Below are positions 31,943 through 39,891 of a DNA stretch of 64,000 nt, in pieces. The position numbers were made by a program, and so were the translations under genes. Under the pieces are notes generated by a model that did no database searches, was not told where the DNA came from, and saw only the letters and a program-made list of their open reading frames with translations. How positions within the stretch are numbered: the first letter of the stretch is position 1; the number at the start of each line of letters is the position of its first letter. This DNA comes from Undibacterium sp. 5I1 (GTDB lineage Bacteria > Pseudomonadota > Gammaproteobacteria > Burkholderiales > Burkholderiaceae_D): contig NZ_JAVIWI010000001.1 in the NCBI RefSeq assembly GCF_034314085.1, positions 496,001 through 560,000 on the forward strand, in the 5' to 3' direction.

Positions 31943-32001
31943 AAGTTTCTTTACTTTGACGACGTTTTTAATCTGCTCTTGAATCTGAAAATAGTTGCTA
32001 G

Positions 32002-32526
32002 TTAGCCGATCTTTTTCAATTCAGTTTTATAAGCTTGGGCGCGGCGGACATAATTCAACGTATTGCCGTGCATCCGCAAAATATCTTCTTCATTTAAAGT
32101 GCGTACCGCTTTGGCAGGTGAGCCGATAATCAAAGAGTTGTCTGGAAATTCTTTTCCCTCAGTGATCAGGGCGCCAGCGCCGACCAGACAATTTTTACCA
32201 ATTTTTGCACCGTTCAAAATGACTGCCTGAATCCCAATTAAGGAGCCTTCACCGATTGTGCAACCATGCAGCATGGCTTGATGACCAATCGTCACATTTT
32301 TACCTATCGTCAGCGGATGACCAGGATCGGTGTGCAAAATGCATCCCTCTTGTACGTTGCTGTTTTCACTGACGGTAATCAGCTCATTGTCACCTCGGAT
32401 GGTGACGTCAAACCAAATACTGGCGCCTGCTTCGATCTTTACTTTTCCGATGATATTGGCGCTGTCAGTAATGTAAGCGCCGGGATCAATTTCAGGTGCG
32501 ATGTCGCCTAACTGGTATATGGTCAT
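32002..32526 (-). CDS. Gamma carbonic anhydrase-like hexapeptide-repeat protein
   Basis: 174 residues forming a left-handed beta-helix (IIGKVKIEAGASIWFDVTIRG, NVTIGHQAMLHGCTIGEGS, KIGKNCLVGAGAL). Metal-binding His residues appear in CILHTDPGHPL, TIGHQAMLHG, as in the YrdA/PaaY group. Proteins of this group may be carbonic anhydrases or acyl-thioesterase-like enzymes; activity varies. The start MTIYQLGD at 32526 matches the family; 26 further in-frame codons upstream fall in the family 2 repeat and are rejected. Confidence 0.9.
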   Translation of the reverse strand: MTIYQLGDIAPEIDPGAYITDSANIIGKVKIEAGASIWFDVTIRGDNELITVSENSNVQEGCILHTDPGHPLTIGKNVTIGHQAMLHGCTIGEGSLIGIQAVILNGAKIGKNCLVGAGALITEGKEFPDNSLIIGSPAKAVRTLNEEDILRMHGNTLNYVRRAQAYKTELKKIG

Positions 32527-32556
32527 GATTTTTCCGTAAAATAGGGTGACTGATTT

Positions 32557-32656
32557 AGGATTTACGCAAAATCGCCCCAACTGTGTTGCAGCGCCTAGCC
32601 GCACTGAAGGCTGTCGTCGTCGCTGCGCCTTGCTGGGACAATTTTGCGTAAGTCCT
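32557..32656 (+). repeat. Family 2 hairpin repeat, copy 3
   Basis: A 100-bp element with inverted ends: AGGATTTACGCAAAATCGCC at the left and GGGACAATTTTGCGTAAGTC plus CT at the right. It holds GC-rich material between. It fills the spacer between the divergent carbonic anhydrase and ferritin-like genes, starting 31 bases from one start codon and ending 34 bases from the other. Confidence 0.7.
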
Positions 32657-32689
32657 ATGATTTATTATCGCTATTTTAACGCTCATCTT

Positions 32690-33598
32690 ATGAACCCATC
32701 GTTCCCTAATACAAATGCGACTGCAAATCTAGTTGCTAAACCTGCTGATATTGCTAATTTTGCTGATTTTGCTGATAAGGCCACTTTAGAGGGAGCGGCT
32801 TCATTTTCAGATTTGCGCAGAGCGGCGTTAGCTTTGCTGGCAGAACCTGATACCAAGGCCAAAGCAGAAGGTACTGCCAGACTGCGCGCTGCATGGCAAC
32901 GAGGAGAGGTAGCGCTAGATGCCGCCACAGTCTTGCACGCTAATCAATTGATTCCTGGCCGGCCAGCTAAGCCTGCGCTGGTTCCGCCGCTGGAAGTTAA
33001 GCGGCGCGCAATGAACACAGTAGAAGGTCGTGCAGTGCTGATCCATGCGTTGGCGCACATCGAGTTTAATGCGATCAATCTTGCCTTGGATGCGATCTGG
33101 CGCTTTGCTGATATGCCCGTGGATTATTACTCGGATTGGTTGCTGGTCGCGCAAGAAGAGGCCTATCATTTTGGCATGCTGGCCGATCATCTGGTTAGCT
33201 TGGGATATCAATATGGCGATTTTCCGGCACATCATAGCTTGTGGGAACTAGCAGAAAAAACACAAGAAGATGTGCTCGCAAGAATGGCCTTGGTCCCACG
33301 CACGATGGAGGCGCGTGGCCTTGATGCAACGCCTGCCGTGCGAGCCAAACTGGCGCAGGCCAAAGATATTGCTGCCGCAGAGATTCTTGACATTATCTTG
33401 CGCGATGAGATCGGTCATGTGATGATCGGAAATCGATGGTTTGGCTATCTTTGTGAGATGCGTGATCTGGAGCCTGTAGCGACTTACGCACAATTGGCGT
33501 TGCAATACAAAGCGCCACAAATGCGGGGTCCTTTTAATCTGGATGCAAGAAGAGCTGCCGGCTTTAGTGAAGAAGAACTTTTGGTGCTGCAAAGCTAA
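32690..33598 (+). CDS. Ferritin-like protein of the DUF455 family
   Basis: 302 residues. A four-helix di-iron type fold is indicated by spaced Glu/His motifs: HALAHIEFNAINLALDAIWRF, AQEEAYHFGMLADHL and ILRDEIGHVMIGNRWF. The function of the family is unknown; an iron-dependent oxidation or hydroxylation is only an inference. The ATG at 32690 was chosen because the frame upstream runs into a repeat element; an ATG at 32657 is the alternative. The N-terminal 50 residues are Ala-rich and poorly conserved. Confidence 0.85.
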   Translation: MNPSFPNTNATANLVAKPADIANFADFADKATLEGAASFSDLRRAALALLAEPDTKAKAEGTARLRAAWQRGEVALDAATVLHANQLIPGRPAKPALVPPLEVKRRAMNTVEGRAVLIHALAHIEFNAINLALDAIWRFADMPVDYYSDWLLVAQEEAYHFGMLADHLVSLGYQYGDFPAHHSLWELAEKTQEDVLARMALVPRTMEARGLDATPAVRAKLAQAKDIAAAEILDIILRDEIGHVMIGNRWFGYLCEMRDLEPVATYAQLALQYKAPQMRGPFNLDARRAAGFSEEELLVLQS

Positions 33599-33664
33599 AG
33601 TTAGTTTTTAAATGCAGGTCAAAGTTCGCATGTATTTGATTTTCAACTTCGTTTTTTGAGCGAC

Positions 33665-34432
33665 ATGATGAAAAATAATCTGATCCGATTTTGCTTCGCA
33701 CCTTACCTCATGCTGTTGTTGGCGCTCGTGATTTTCTGCATGTTCCTCAATGATGTAAGCGCTCAAACTAGCACAGGAAAAAGCATAAGCAAAACTATAC
33801 AAAATCTGACTCCTGCAGAAACCGTCCCATCAATGTCAGCGCCAGCGATGGAGGCACCTGTCACTGAGCCCATCGTAAAGAAAAAAGTTCTGGCCACCGC
33901 ATTTGTCGTCAGTAAATCAGCCAAGCTAGAGGATGTTGATGACATCGCACATGGTTTTCCGCGCGAGCTGATTAGCAGACTCGCTTTATCCAGAAAATAT
34001 GTCACTAAAATTTCGCCAGGCTTACTTTCTTTTAACACCGAGGTTGGTGTTCCCTCAATAAAATTATTGCGGCAATTGGGCACGCAATATGACAGCCAAT
34101 TTGTCATCTCAGGAGAAGTCCGCGACGATAGCGTAATCACCGACAAAAAATATTTGGGTTTGATCGAAAATAAAAGACGCTTTATCGATTTGGATATTGA
34201 TTTATATGACACCACAACAGGTGTCTTATTAAGTCACCACACACTGAGTAATATCGCGCAGCAAGACGTCATTATCGGTCGTGACAAAGCGTTTGGCAGC
34301 GGTGCATTTTTAAATACCACGTATGGCAAAGCAATCGATGTATTGATTGATCAGGCCGCAAAATTAATCATCCATGATTTAGATGCTTTGCCTGCTGAGA
34401 CTAAAACGACAGAGATGAAATCAGATAGTTAA
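33665..34432 (+). CDS. Exported protein resembling FlgT-middle/CsgG-type domains
   Basis: 255 residues. One N-terminal hydrophobic segment (CFAPYLMLLLALVIFCMFL) acts as signal or anchor and is followed by a Ser/Pro/Ala-rich linker. The folded part begins at about residue 75: VLATAFVVSKSAKLEDVDDIAHGFPRELISRL has the look of periplasmic FlgT middle or CsgG-like domains. QYDSQFVISGEVRDDS and IDLDIDLYDTTTGVLLSHHTL continue that pattern. ATG at 33665 is preferred to a TTG nine bases upstream. The family call is tentative. It converges on the acyl-CoA synthetase gene with 34 bases between. Confidence 0.65.
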   Translation: MMKNNLIRFCFAPYLMLLLALVIFCMFLNDVSAQTSTGKSISKTIQNLTPAETVPSMSAPAMEAPVTEPIVKKKVLATAFVVSKSAKLEDVDDIAHGFPRELISRLALSRKYVTKISPGLLSFNTEVGVPSIKLLRQLGTQYDSQFVISGEVRDDSVITDKKYLGLIENKRRFIDLDIDLYDTTTGVLLSHHTLSNIAQQDVIIGRDKAFGSGAFLNTTYGKAIDVLIDQAAKLIIHDLDALPAETKTTEMKSDS

Positions 34433-34466
34433 AACAGCAGGCAAATGTACCAAACACAATGTTTAC

Positions 34467-36158
34467 CTACTTCTTAGCTCGTTCCTCCTCCAACAAACGC
34501 AGCACACGGCGCTGCACTTTGCCAGTGGTCGTCATCGGCAGTGCCGCTATAAATTCGATTTCTTTCGGATATTCATAAGGTGCCAGTTTGCCTCGCACAT
34601 GCGCTTGTAGTTCTGAGATGAGTTCTGCACTGCCGATAAAACCGGCGCTTAAAACGATGTATGCTTTGACGATATTGCCGCGTTCTTTGTCTGGCTTGGG
34701 TATGACGGCGGTATTGGCGACTGCCGGATGTTTGACCAGACAGTTTTCGATTTCGGATGGTCCGATGCGGTAGCCCGCGGCTTTAAACATATCATCTGCT
34801 CGTCCTTGGTACCAAAGATAACCGTCTTCATCGCGCAAGGCTAAGTCACCTGTTCTGCACCAGTCGCCGGTAAATTTATTGTTGGTTGCTTCTGAGTTTT
34901 TCCAATAGCTGATAAAAAATACCGGATCAGGGTCGTCATGAATATCGTAGCGGTGCATGGCTACCTCTCCGACTTGATTGACAGCGGTTTCATTACCATC
35001 GTCATCAATAATCGCAACGCGGTGTCCAGGATACGGACGTCCCATGCTACCGGGTTTAGCGGGCCATTGCAGATGGCTATTGCCGACGATATAGTTCATT
35101 TCTGTCTGGCCGAACATTTCATTCGGTATGACACCCAGTGATTGTTGACACCAGTTGAAGACGGCATCACCAACTGCTTCGCCTGCACTCATAATCGCCC
35201 GCAGTTTGAGCTTGTATTGCGGTTGCGGTTCTGGGCAAGCCTTCATCATCATTTTTAGCGCTGTCGGGAACAGGAAAGTGTTCGTGACCTGATATTTTTC
35301 CAATAAATAAAACGCTGTCTCAGCAGTAAAGCGTCCTTGGTAGCCGACGATAGGTTGACCAAAATACAGGCAGGGCAGCAGTGCATCCATCAAGCCACCA
35401 GTCCAGGCCCAATCTGCTGGTGACCAGAACACGTCATTGGGCTGAGGAAACCAATTTTGCGAGGCTACAAAACCTGTCAGGTTGCCGATGATCGCAGAGT
35501 GGGGGATGAGCGCGCCTTTAGGTGCACCGGTCGTGCCGCTGGTATAGATCAAAATGGCGGCGTCGCTTGCGGCAGTTTTGACGGGATCAAACTGATCTGA
35601 CATTTCCGGGATTGTATTCTCCCAACGCAGACAATCTTCAGCGCCGCACTTTAATGTAATGAGTGTGGTCAGCGCAGGACAACTACCGCGGATTTGCCAA
35701 TATGCTTCTATCCCGCTTTGATCTACCACCAGCGCAACCGCCTCGCTGTTCTGTAGGCGGTATTCCAATGCTTCGGGACCAAATAAAAACGATAAAGGCA
35801 TTGCAATCGCACCCATTTGCAGACATGCCATCACCGTGATGGCAGTCTCTGGACGTTGCGGCAAAATGTAGGCGACGATGTCACCCTGTTTTACACCTTG
35901 CTCTCGCAACAGATTGGATAGCTGATTTGCCTGTTGCTGTAATTCTGCGTAAGTTAGCGTCGCTGTATTGCCATCGGCATCTTCATAATGGATAGCGATG
36001 CGCTCGCTATCTTTACTCCAGCGCTGGCAACATACTTGCGCCATATTGAAATCGCCCGGTACATCCCAGCGAAAACGCTGATATAACTCTTGATAATGAT
36101 CTACATTTCCGATGTTTGCGATCTTTGCGATCTTTGGAATTGCTTTTTGCTTAGTCAT
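34467..36158 (-). CDS. Acyl-CoA synthetase (AMP-forming)
   Basis: 563 residues, ANL superfamily. Activates a carboxylic acid to its CoA thioester through an acyl-AMP. Motifs in order: ILIYTSGTTGAPKGALI (phosphate loop), GQTEMNYIVG, TGDLALRDEDGYLWYQGRAD, KAAGYRIGPSEIE, and the catalytic Lys in MTTTGKVQRRVLR. Overall it resembles the medium-chain/acetyl-type synthetases without a long N-terminal extension. GGAGACAGA precedes the ATG. The chain length of the substrate cannot be judged. It is divergent from a hydrolase gene across 128 bases. Confidence 0.93.
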   Translation of the reverse strand: MTKQKAIPKIAKIANIGNVDHYQELYQRFRWDVPGDFNMAQVCCQRWSKDSERIAIHYEDADGNTATLTYAELQQQANQLSNLLREQGVKQGDIVAYILPQRPETAITVMACLQMGAIAMPLSFLFGPEALEYRLQNSEAVALVVDQSGIEAYWQIRGSCPALTTLITLKCGAEDCLRWENTIPEMSDQFDPVKTAASDAAILIYTSGTTGAPKGALIPHSAIIGNLTGFVASQNWFPQPNDVFWSPADWAWTGGLMDALLPCLYFGQPIVGYQGRFTAETAFYLLEKYQVTNTFLFPTALKMMMKACPEPQPQYKLKLRAIMSAGEAVGDAVFNWCQQSLGVIPNEMFGQTEMNYIVGNSHLQWPAKPGSMGRPYPGHRVAIIDDDGNETAVNQVGEVAMHRYDIHDDPDPVFFISYWKNSEATNNKFTGDWCRTGDLALRDEDGYLWYQGRADDMFKAAGYRIGPSEIENCLVKHPAVANTAVIPKPDKERGNIVKAYIVLSAGFIGSAELISELQAHVRGKLAPYEYPKEIEFIAALPMTTTGKVQRRVLRLLEEERAKK

Positions 36159-36286
36159 TCTGTCTCCGGTTTTTTATAGAACGATCGTGCTATTATCTAT
36201 CGACTTATAGACCAATCCTAATCCAAAATTTGCATGATTGTCGATGAGAAATGCGATGATATGTGTTCACCCAAAATTTTAATCTC

Positions 36287-37168
36287 ATGATCAAATCTTC
36301 CCGCTCCGAATTTATCGCCATCCGTGGATTGCAATACCATGTGCGCCATTGGGGCGATGAATCCGCTCCTAAAATCTTCATGCTGCATGGCTGGATGGAT
36401 GTGTCTGCCTCTTTTCAATTTGTGGTGGACTGCCTGAAACAAGATTGGCACGTCATCGCCCCCGATTGGCGTGGCTTTGGTTTAACCGATACGCCAAATG
36501 CTGATTGTTACTGGTTCCCGGACTATATGGGCGATCTGGATGCGATTTTGCAGCATTATTCCCCAGACGAGGCTGTCAATTTAATTGGACATAGTATGGG
36601 GGCAAATGTCGCTGGTATTTTTGCCGGTGTACGACCAGAGCGGATAAAAAAGTTTGTCAATCTGGAGGGCTTTGGCATGCCAGTGACCACACCAGGCCAG
36701 GCGCCAGGTCGCTATTTAAAATGGCTGGATGAGTTGCGCCAGACACCGGTACTGCGCACTTATGCAAGCCAGGCAGAAGTGGCAGGACGCTTACAAAAAA
36801 CGAATCCACGGTTGTCCGACGAACGCGCTAATTTTTTATCGCAACACTGGGCTAAACAAAATGCCGAGGGTCAGTGGGAAATCCTCGGCGACCCCGCTCA
36901 TAAACTCACCAGTCCCTTGCTTTATCATGTAGAAGAAGTGATGGCCTGCTGGGAAAAAATCACCGCGCCAGTATTGTGGTTTGAGGCGGACGACACCAAT
37001 GTCTGGCATTGGATGGGACCAAAATCAGAAGCTCGCACAGAGATTGACCGGCGTCTGGCGCATATCCCCAAGCTACAAAAGGAAATGATAAAAAACGCTG
37101 GTCACATGCTGCATCATGATCAGCCAGAAATTTTGGCAGAATTAATCGAGCAATTTTTACTTGCTTAG
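36287..37168 (+). CDS. Alpha/beta hydrolase
   Basis: 293 residues. The oxyanion-hole segment is FMLHGWMDVSAS, the nucleophile elbow is LIGHSMGANVAGI, and the terminal His is in KNAGHMLHHDQPE. A cap domain occupies about residues 140-225. The start is uncertain: ATG at 36287 is used, while a GTG at 36263 in frame would add eight residues; neither has a clear ribosome site. Substrate is unknown. It is divergent from the acyl-CoA synthetase, which could hint at fatty-acid or ester use. Confidence 0.82.
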   Translation: MIKSSRSEFIAIRGLQYHVRHWGDESAPKIFMLHGWMDVSASFQFVVDCLKQDWHVIAPDWRGFGLTDTPNADCYWFPDYMGDLDAILQHYSPDEAVNLIGHSMGANVAGIFAGVRPERIKKFVNLEGFGMPVTTPGQAPGRYLKWLDELRQTPVLRTYASQAEVAGRLQKTNPRLSDERANFLSQHWAKQNAEGQWEILGDPAHKLTSPLLYHVEEVMACWEKITAPVLWFEADDTNVWHWMGPKSEARTEIDRRLAHIPKLQKEMIKNAGHMLHHDQPEILAELIEQFLLA

Positions 37169-37230
37169 ACAGTGACAGTATTGAATCAACAGCCGTGCCA
37201 GATCATTAATCGCTAGAACGGAAAGTAAAA

Positions 37231-37665
37231 ATGAAAATTCTAGTTACATTACTATTGCTGGCATTCTTGCCGGGCTTGTCCGTCGCCAAAGAGGTGTCAC
37301 CTTTCTCAACACGCTGTCTGTCATCCGATGCCAGCAAAAAAGCGATCAAACTACAGTTCAGCACGGTAGGTGATGATGCAACTGGCTGGAGCGGTGCCTT
37401 TGTCAAATATGGTAAGAATGGAAAACCGATCACGCTGGTAGTCCAAAAGACATCAAGCGAAGAATTGATCGCAGGTCGCCCGGCAGAATTTACGACGATC
37501 TGGCTAGAAGTCGTCGGAGACCAAATTACCGGAACGTATGAAGTCGCAACCCAGGGCGCTCTGATCAATAATTTTGTCTATAAAAACAAACGTACCGGAG
37601 CGACGATGAGTTTTTCTGAAAGCGGTGATGTTGAGTTGAGTGATAATGGTGTCTGTAAGTGGTGA
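37231..37665 (+). CDS. Small exported protein of unknown function
   Basis: 144 residues. A clear signal peptide (KILVTLLLLAFLPGLSVAKE, cleaved after SVA) precedes a mature part of about 125 residues, predicted beta-rich, with two cysteines near the ends (TRCLSS and VCKW) that could form a disulfide. GGAAAG is well placed before the ATG. I do not recognise the family. It is followed 45 bases later by another exported protein gene, so the pair may be co-transcribed. Confidence 0.75.
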   Translation: MKILVTLLLLAFLPGLSVAKEVSPFSTRCLSSDASKKAIKLQFSTVGDDATGWSGAFVKYGKNGKPITLVVQKTSSEELIAGRPAEFTTIWLEVVGDQITGTYEVATQGALINNFVYKNKRTGATMSFSESGDVELSDNGVCKW

Positions 37666-37710
37666 CCGATTAATTGAATTACGACATTCCTGTTTTAAAG
37701 CTCCCACAAC

Positions 37711-38268
37711 ATGAAACTCTTTTTCCTCTTAATGATGCTCAGCGCAAGCGCCTGGAGTGCAGAGCCAGCGTTCGGTAATCCGATCAGCGAAATAGAGGGT
37801 GTGTATAAGCACCGTTTTATGAATGGCACGATCACTCCTGGCAAAGCGCCAGGCGAGGCAGACCAGCCTTATGAATCGGAAGATATTGTTGAGATCGTTC
37901 GATATGATCAGACGCACATCTATTTCCGTGCCGAACTGCAGTTTTATAACGGTCATACATGTGGTATCTACGGTATTGCAGGCGAAGAGAACGGTGAATT
38001 TGTCTACCATGATCCGACAACACCACTCGCAGGAGAACCAGCCTGCACCTTGAGAATATCTACCTTGGCAAACAAATTGCGGATTACCGATAGGGATACG
38101 CCGCAAGGCGGTGCAACATGCAGAAACTATTGCGGTGTGCGTGGCAGTTTGTCCGATTATTTGATAGCGAAAAGTAGCAAAAGAAAAATTCGTTATCTTG
38201 ATCGACTGAAAGCCTCCAGGGAATATTCAGAAGCAGTCACCTCATTCAAGGCTTCAGGGAAAAAGTGA
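37711..38268 (+). CDS. Exported protein of unknown function
   Basis: 185 residues with a signal peptide (LFFLLMMLSASAWSAEP, cleaved after WSA). The mature part starts with ISEIEGVYKHRF and contains four cysteines (HTCGIYG, EPACTLR, ATCRNYCGVRG), suggesting disulfides in the periplasm. The C-terminus is basic (KSSKRKIRYLDRLKASREY). No known family is recognised. It lies downstream of a similar-sized exported protein; shared expression is likely, shared function unknown. Confidence 0.75.
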   Translation: MKLFFLLMMLSASAWSAEPAFGNPISEIEGVYKHRFMNGTITPGKAPGEADQPYESEDIVEIVRYDQTHIYFRAELQFYNGHTCGIYGIAGEENGEFVYHDPTTPLAGEPACTLRISTLANKLRITDRDTPQGGATCRNYCGVRGSLSDYLIAKSSKRKIRYLDRLKASREYSEAVTSFKASGKK

Positions 38269-38498
38269 GTTAATGTTGAATAAGGATCGCGCACGATTGT
38301 TGTTGTGGCGCATGTAGTAGTCTGCGAACCTCCAACACTTGGCGCCTTAGTCAAAGTCATGTGCAATGACATCGGCCATGATGATCGTCTGCTAGCGTAT
38401 TCACACTAGCCTGTCCTCAAAGAATCTCGGTTAAACTTACAGCATTCCTTAGTGCGTTCCTTTTTAACGCAGTCCCTCACTACAGTATCCATTTCATC

Positions 38499-39740
38499 AT
38501 GAGCGAAAAAGCATCGTACGGCTTCACCACTACTATTCTGCATAACGACCGTCAAAAAGAGATTGAGCACGGCTCTGTGCACAAACCTATCCACACGTCC
38601 GTGCTGTTCGGTTATAAAGATGCACGTGATCTTGCAGCAGTATTTCAGGGGAAACAATCTGGTTATCGCTACGGTCGTCAGGGTAATCCCACGGTTTCTG
38701 CCTTGGAAGACAAACTGACGAAGATGGAAGACGGGCATTCCAGTATTTGTTTTGCTACTGGCATGGCGGCGATTGGCGCCGTGTTTCAGGCTTTATTGCG
38801 TCAAGGCGATCATGTTGTCTCTTCGTCTTTCTTGTTCGGTAATACCAACAGTTTGTGGCAAACGGTTGCTGGACAGGGCGTTGATGTTAGTTTTGTCGAT
38901 GCGACCAATGTGCAAAATGTCGCTGCCGTGATCACGCCCGCAACTCGTATTATCTTCGTGGAAACCATTGCCAATCCGCGTACTCAGATTGCGGATCTCA
39001 AGCGTATCGGCGCCTTGTGCAAGGAGCATGGTATTTTGTTTGTCGTAGATAACACAATGACTTCGCCCTACCTGTTCCGCCCTAAAGTCGTGGGCGCGGG
39101 TCTGGTGGTGAATTCACTGACGAAGTCGATTGCGGGGCACGGCAATGTTCTCGGTGGTGCTTTGACTGACACGGGTGTGTACGACTGGAGCCAGTTTCCC
39201 CATATTGCCCAGAATTTCAAAAAATTCCCAACGCCGCAATGGGGTATGACCCAGATTCGCGCTAAGGGCTTGCGGGATTTTGGCGCATCCTTGTCGCCCG
39301 AGGCGGCACACCAGATTGCCGTTGGTGCCGAGACGATCGCTTTACGTCTGGAGCGCGAGTGCGCCAATGCGATGGCACTGGCGATGATGTTGGAAAACGA
39401 TCCGCGCGTCGCCGTTGTTCATTATCCGGGCTTGCCGTCACACCCGCAGCATCCGATTGCACGCGAGCTGTTTTTAGCCTACGGCGCATTATTTAGTTTT
39501 GAGCTTAAGCCAGAGATTGATTGCTTCGATTATTTAAATCGCCTCAAGCTGGCAATTTCTGCAACCCATCTGGGTGACACTCGCACACTTGTGATCCCGG
39601 TCGCCCACACCATCTTCTTTGAAATGGGAGCAGAGCGGCGCGGTGCCATGGGAATTGCAGATTCGCTGATCCGGGTCTCGGTAGGGATTGAAGATACTCA
39701 AGATTTGCTAGATGATTTTCAGCAGGCTTTGTCTGAATAG
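38499..39740 (+). CDS. PLP-dependent Cys/Met metabolism enzyme (cystathionine gamma-synthase family)
   Basis: 413 residues. The PLP lysine is in NSLTKSIAGHGNVLGG, the preceding conserved Asp is in FVVDNTMTSPY, and the phosphate-binding YRYGRQGNPTVSALE is intact. Candidates are O-succinylhomoserine sulfhydrylase, cystathionine gamma-synthase or a methionine gamma-lyase-like enzyme. Sequence alone does not separate these. It stands alone, about 18 kb from metE, so no operon context helps. The 230-base spacer before it holds nothing recognised. Confidence 0.9.
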   Translation: MSEKASYGFTTTILHNDRQKEIEHGSVHKPIHTSVLFGYKDARDLAAVFQGKQSGYRYGRQGNPTVSALEDKLTKMEDGHSSICFATGMAAIGAVFQALLRQGDHVVSSSFLFGNTNSLWQTVAGQGVDVSFVDATNVQNVAAVITPATRIIFVETIANPRTQIADLKRIGALCKEHGILFVVDNTMTSPYLFRPKVVGAGLVVNSLTKSIAGHGNVLGGALTDTGVYDWSQFPHIAQNFKKFPTPQWGMTQIRAKGLRDFGASLSPEAAHQIAVGAETIALRLERECANAMALAMMLENDPRVAVVHYPGLPSHPQHPIARELFLAYGALFSFELKPEIDCFDYLNRLKLAISATHLGDTRTLVIPVAHTIFFEMGAERRGAMGIADSLIRVSVGIEDTQDLLDDFQQALSE

Positions 39741-39799
39741 CGGATGCTATTTGGTCGTATCTTTGTGACGATACTGGATAGGTGTATTGATTGCTTGTG

Positions 39800-39867
39800 C
39801 TAAATTGTCCATATAATTATCGGGCTATAGGCTAACCATTTTAGATACTCCCCATTTTTTCTATATT
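39800..39867. repeat. Family 1 repeat, rearranged remnant (copy E)
   Basis: TAAATTGTCCATATAATTAT matches the core of copies A and C, and GATACTCCCCATTTTTTCTA matches an outer end. The end is turned the wrong way for the core. It appears to be a decayed or rearranged copy, ending 24 bases before the next start codon. Confidence 0.35.
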
Positions 39868-39891
39868 GCGGTTTTTAACTGGAAAGTGCCG

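Noticed and set aside
32546..32689. Upstream extension of the ferritin-like gene, and codons 32527-32604 before the carbonic anhydrase gene
   Set aside because: Both extensions lie in the family 2 hairpin repeat. The family-typical N-termini begin after it.
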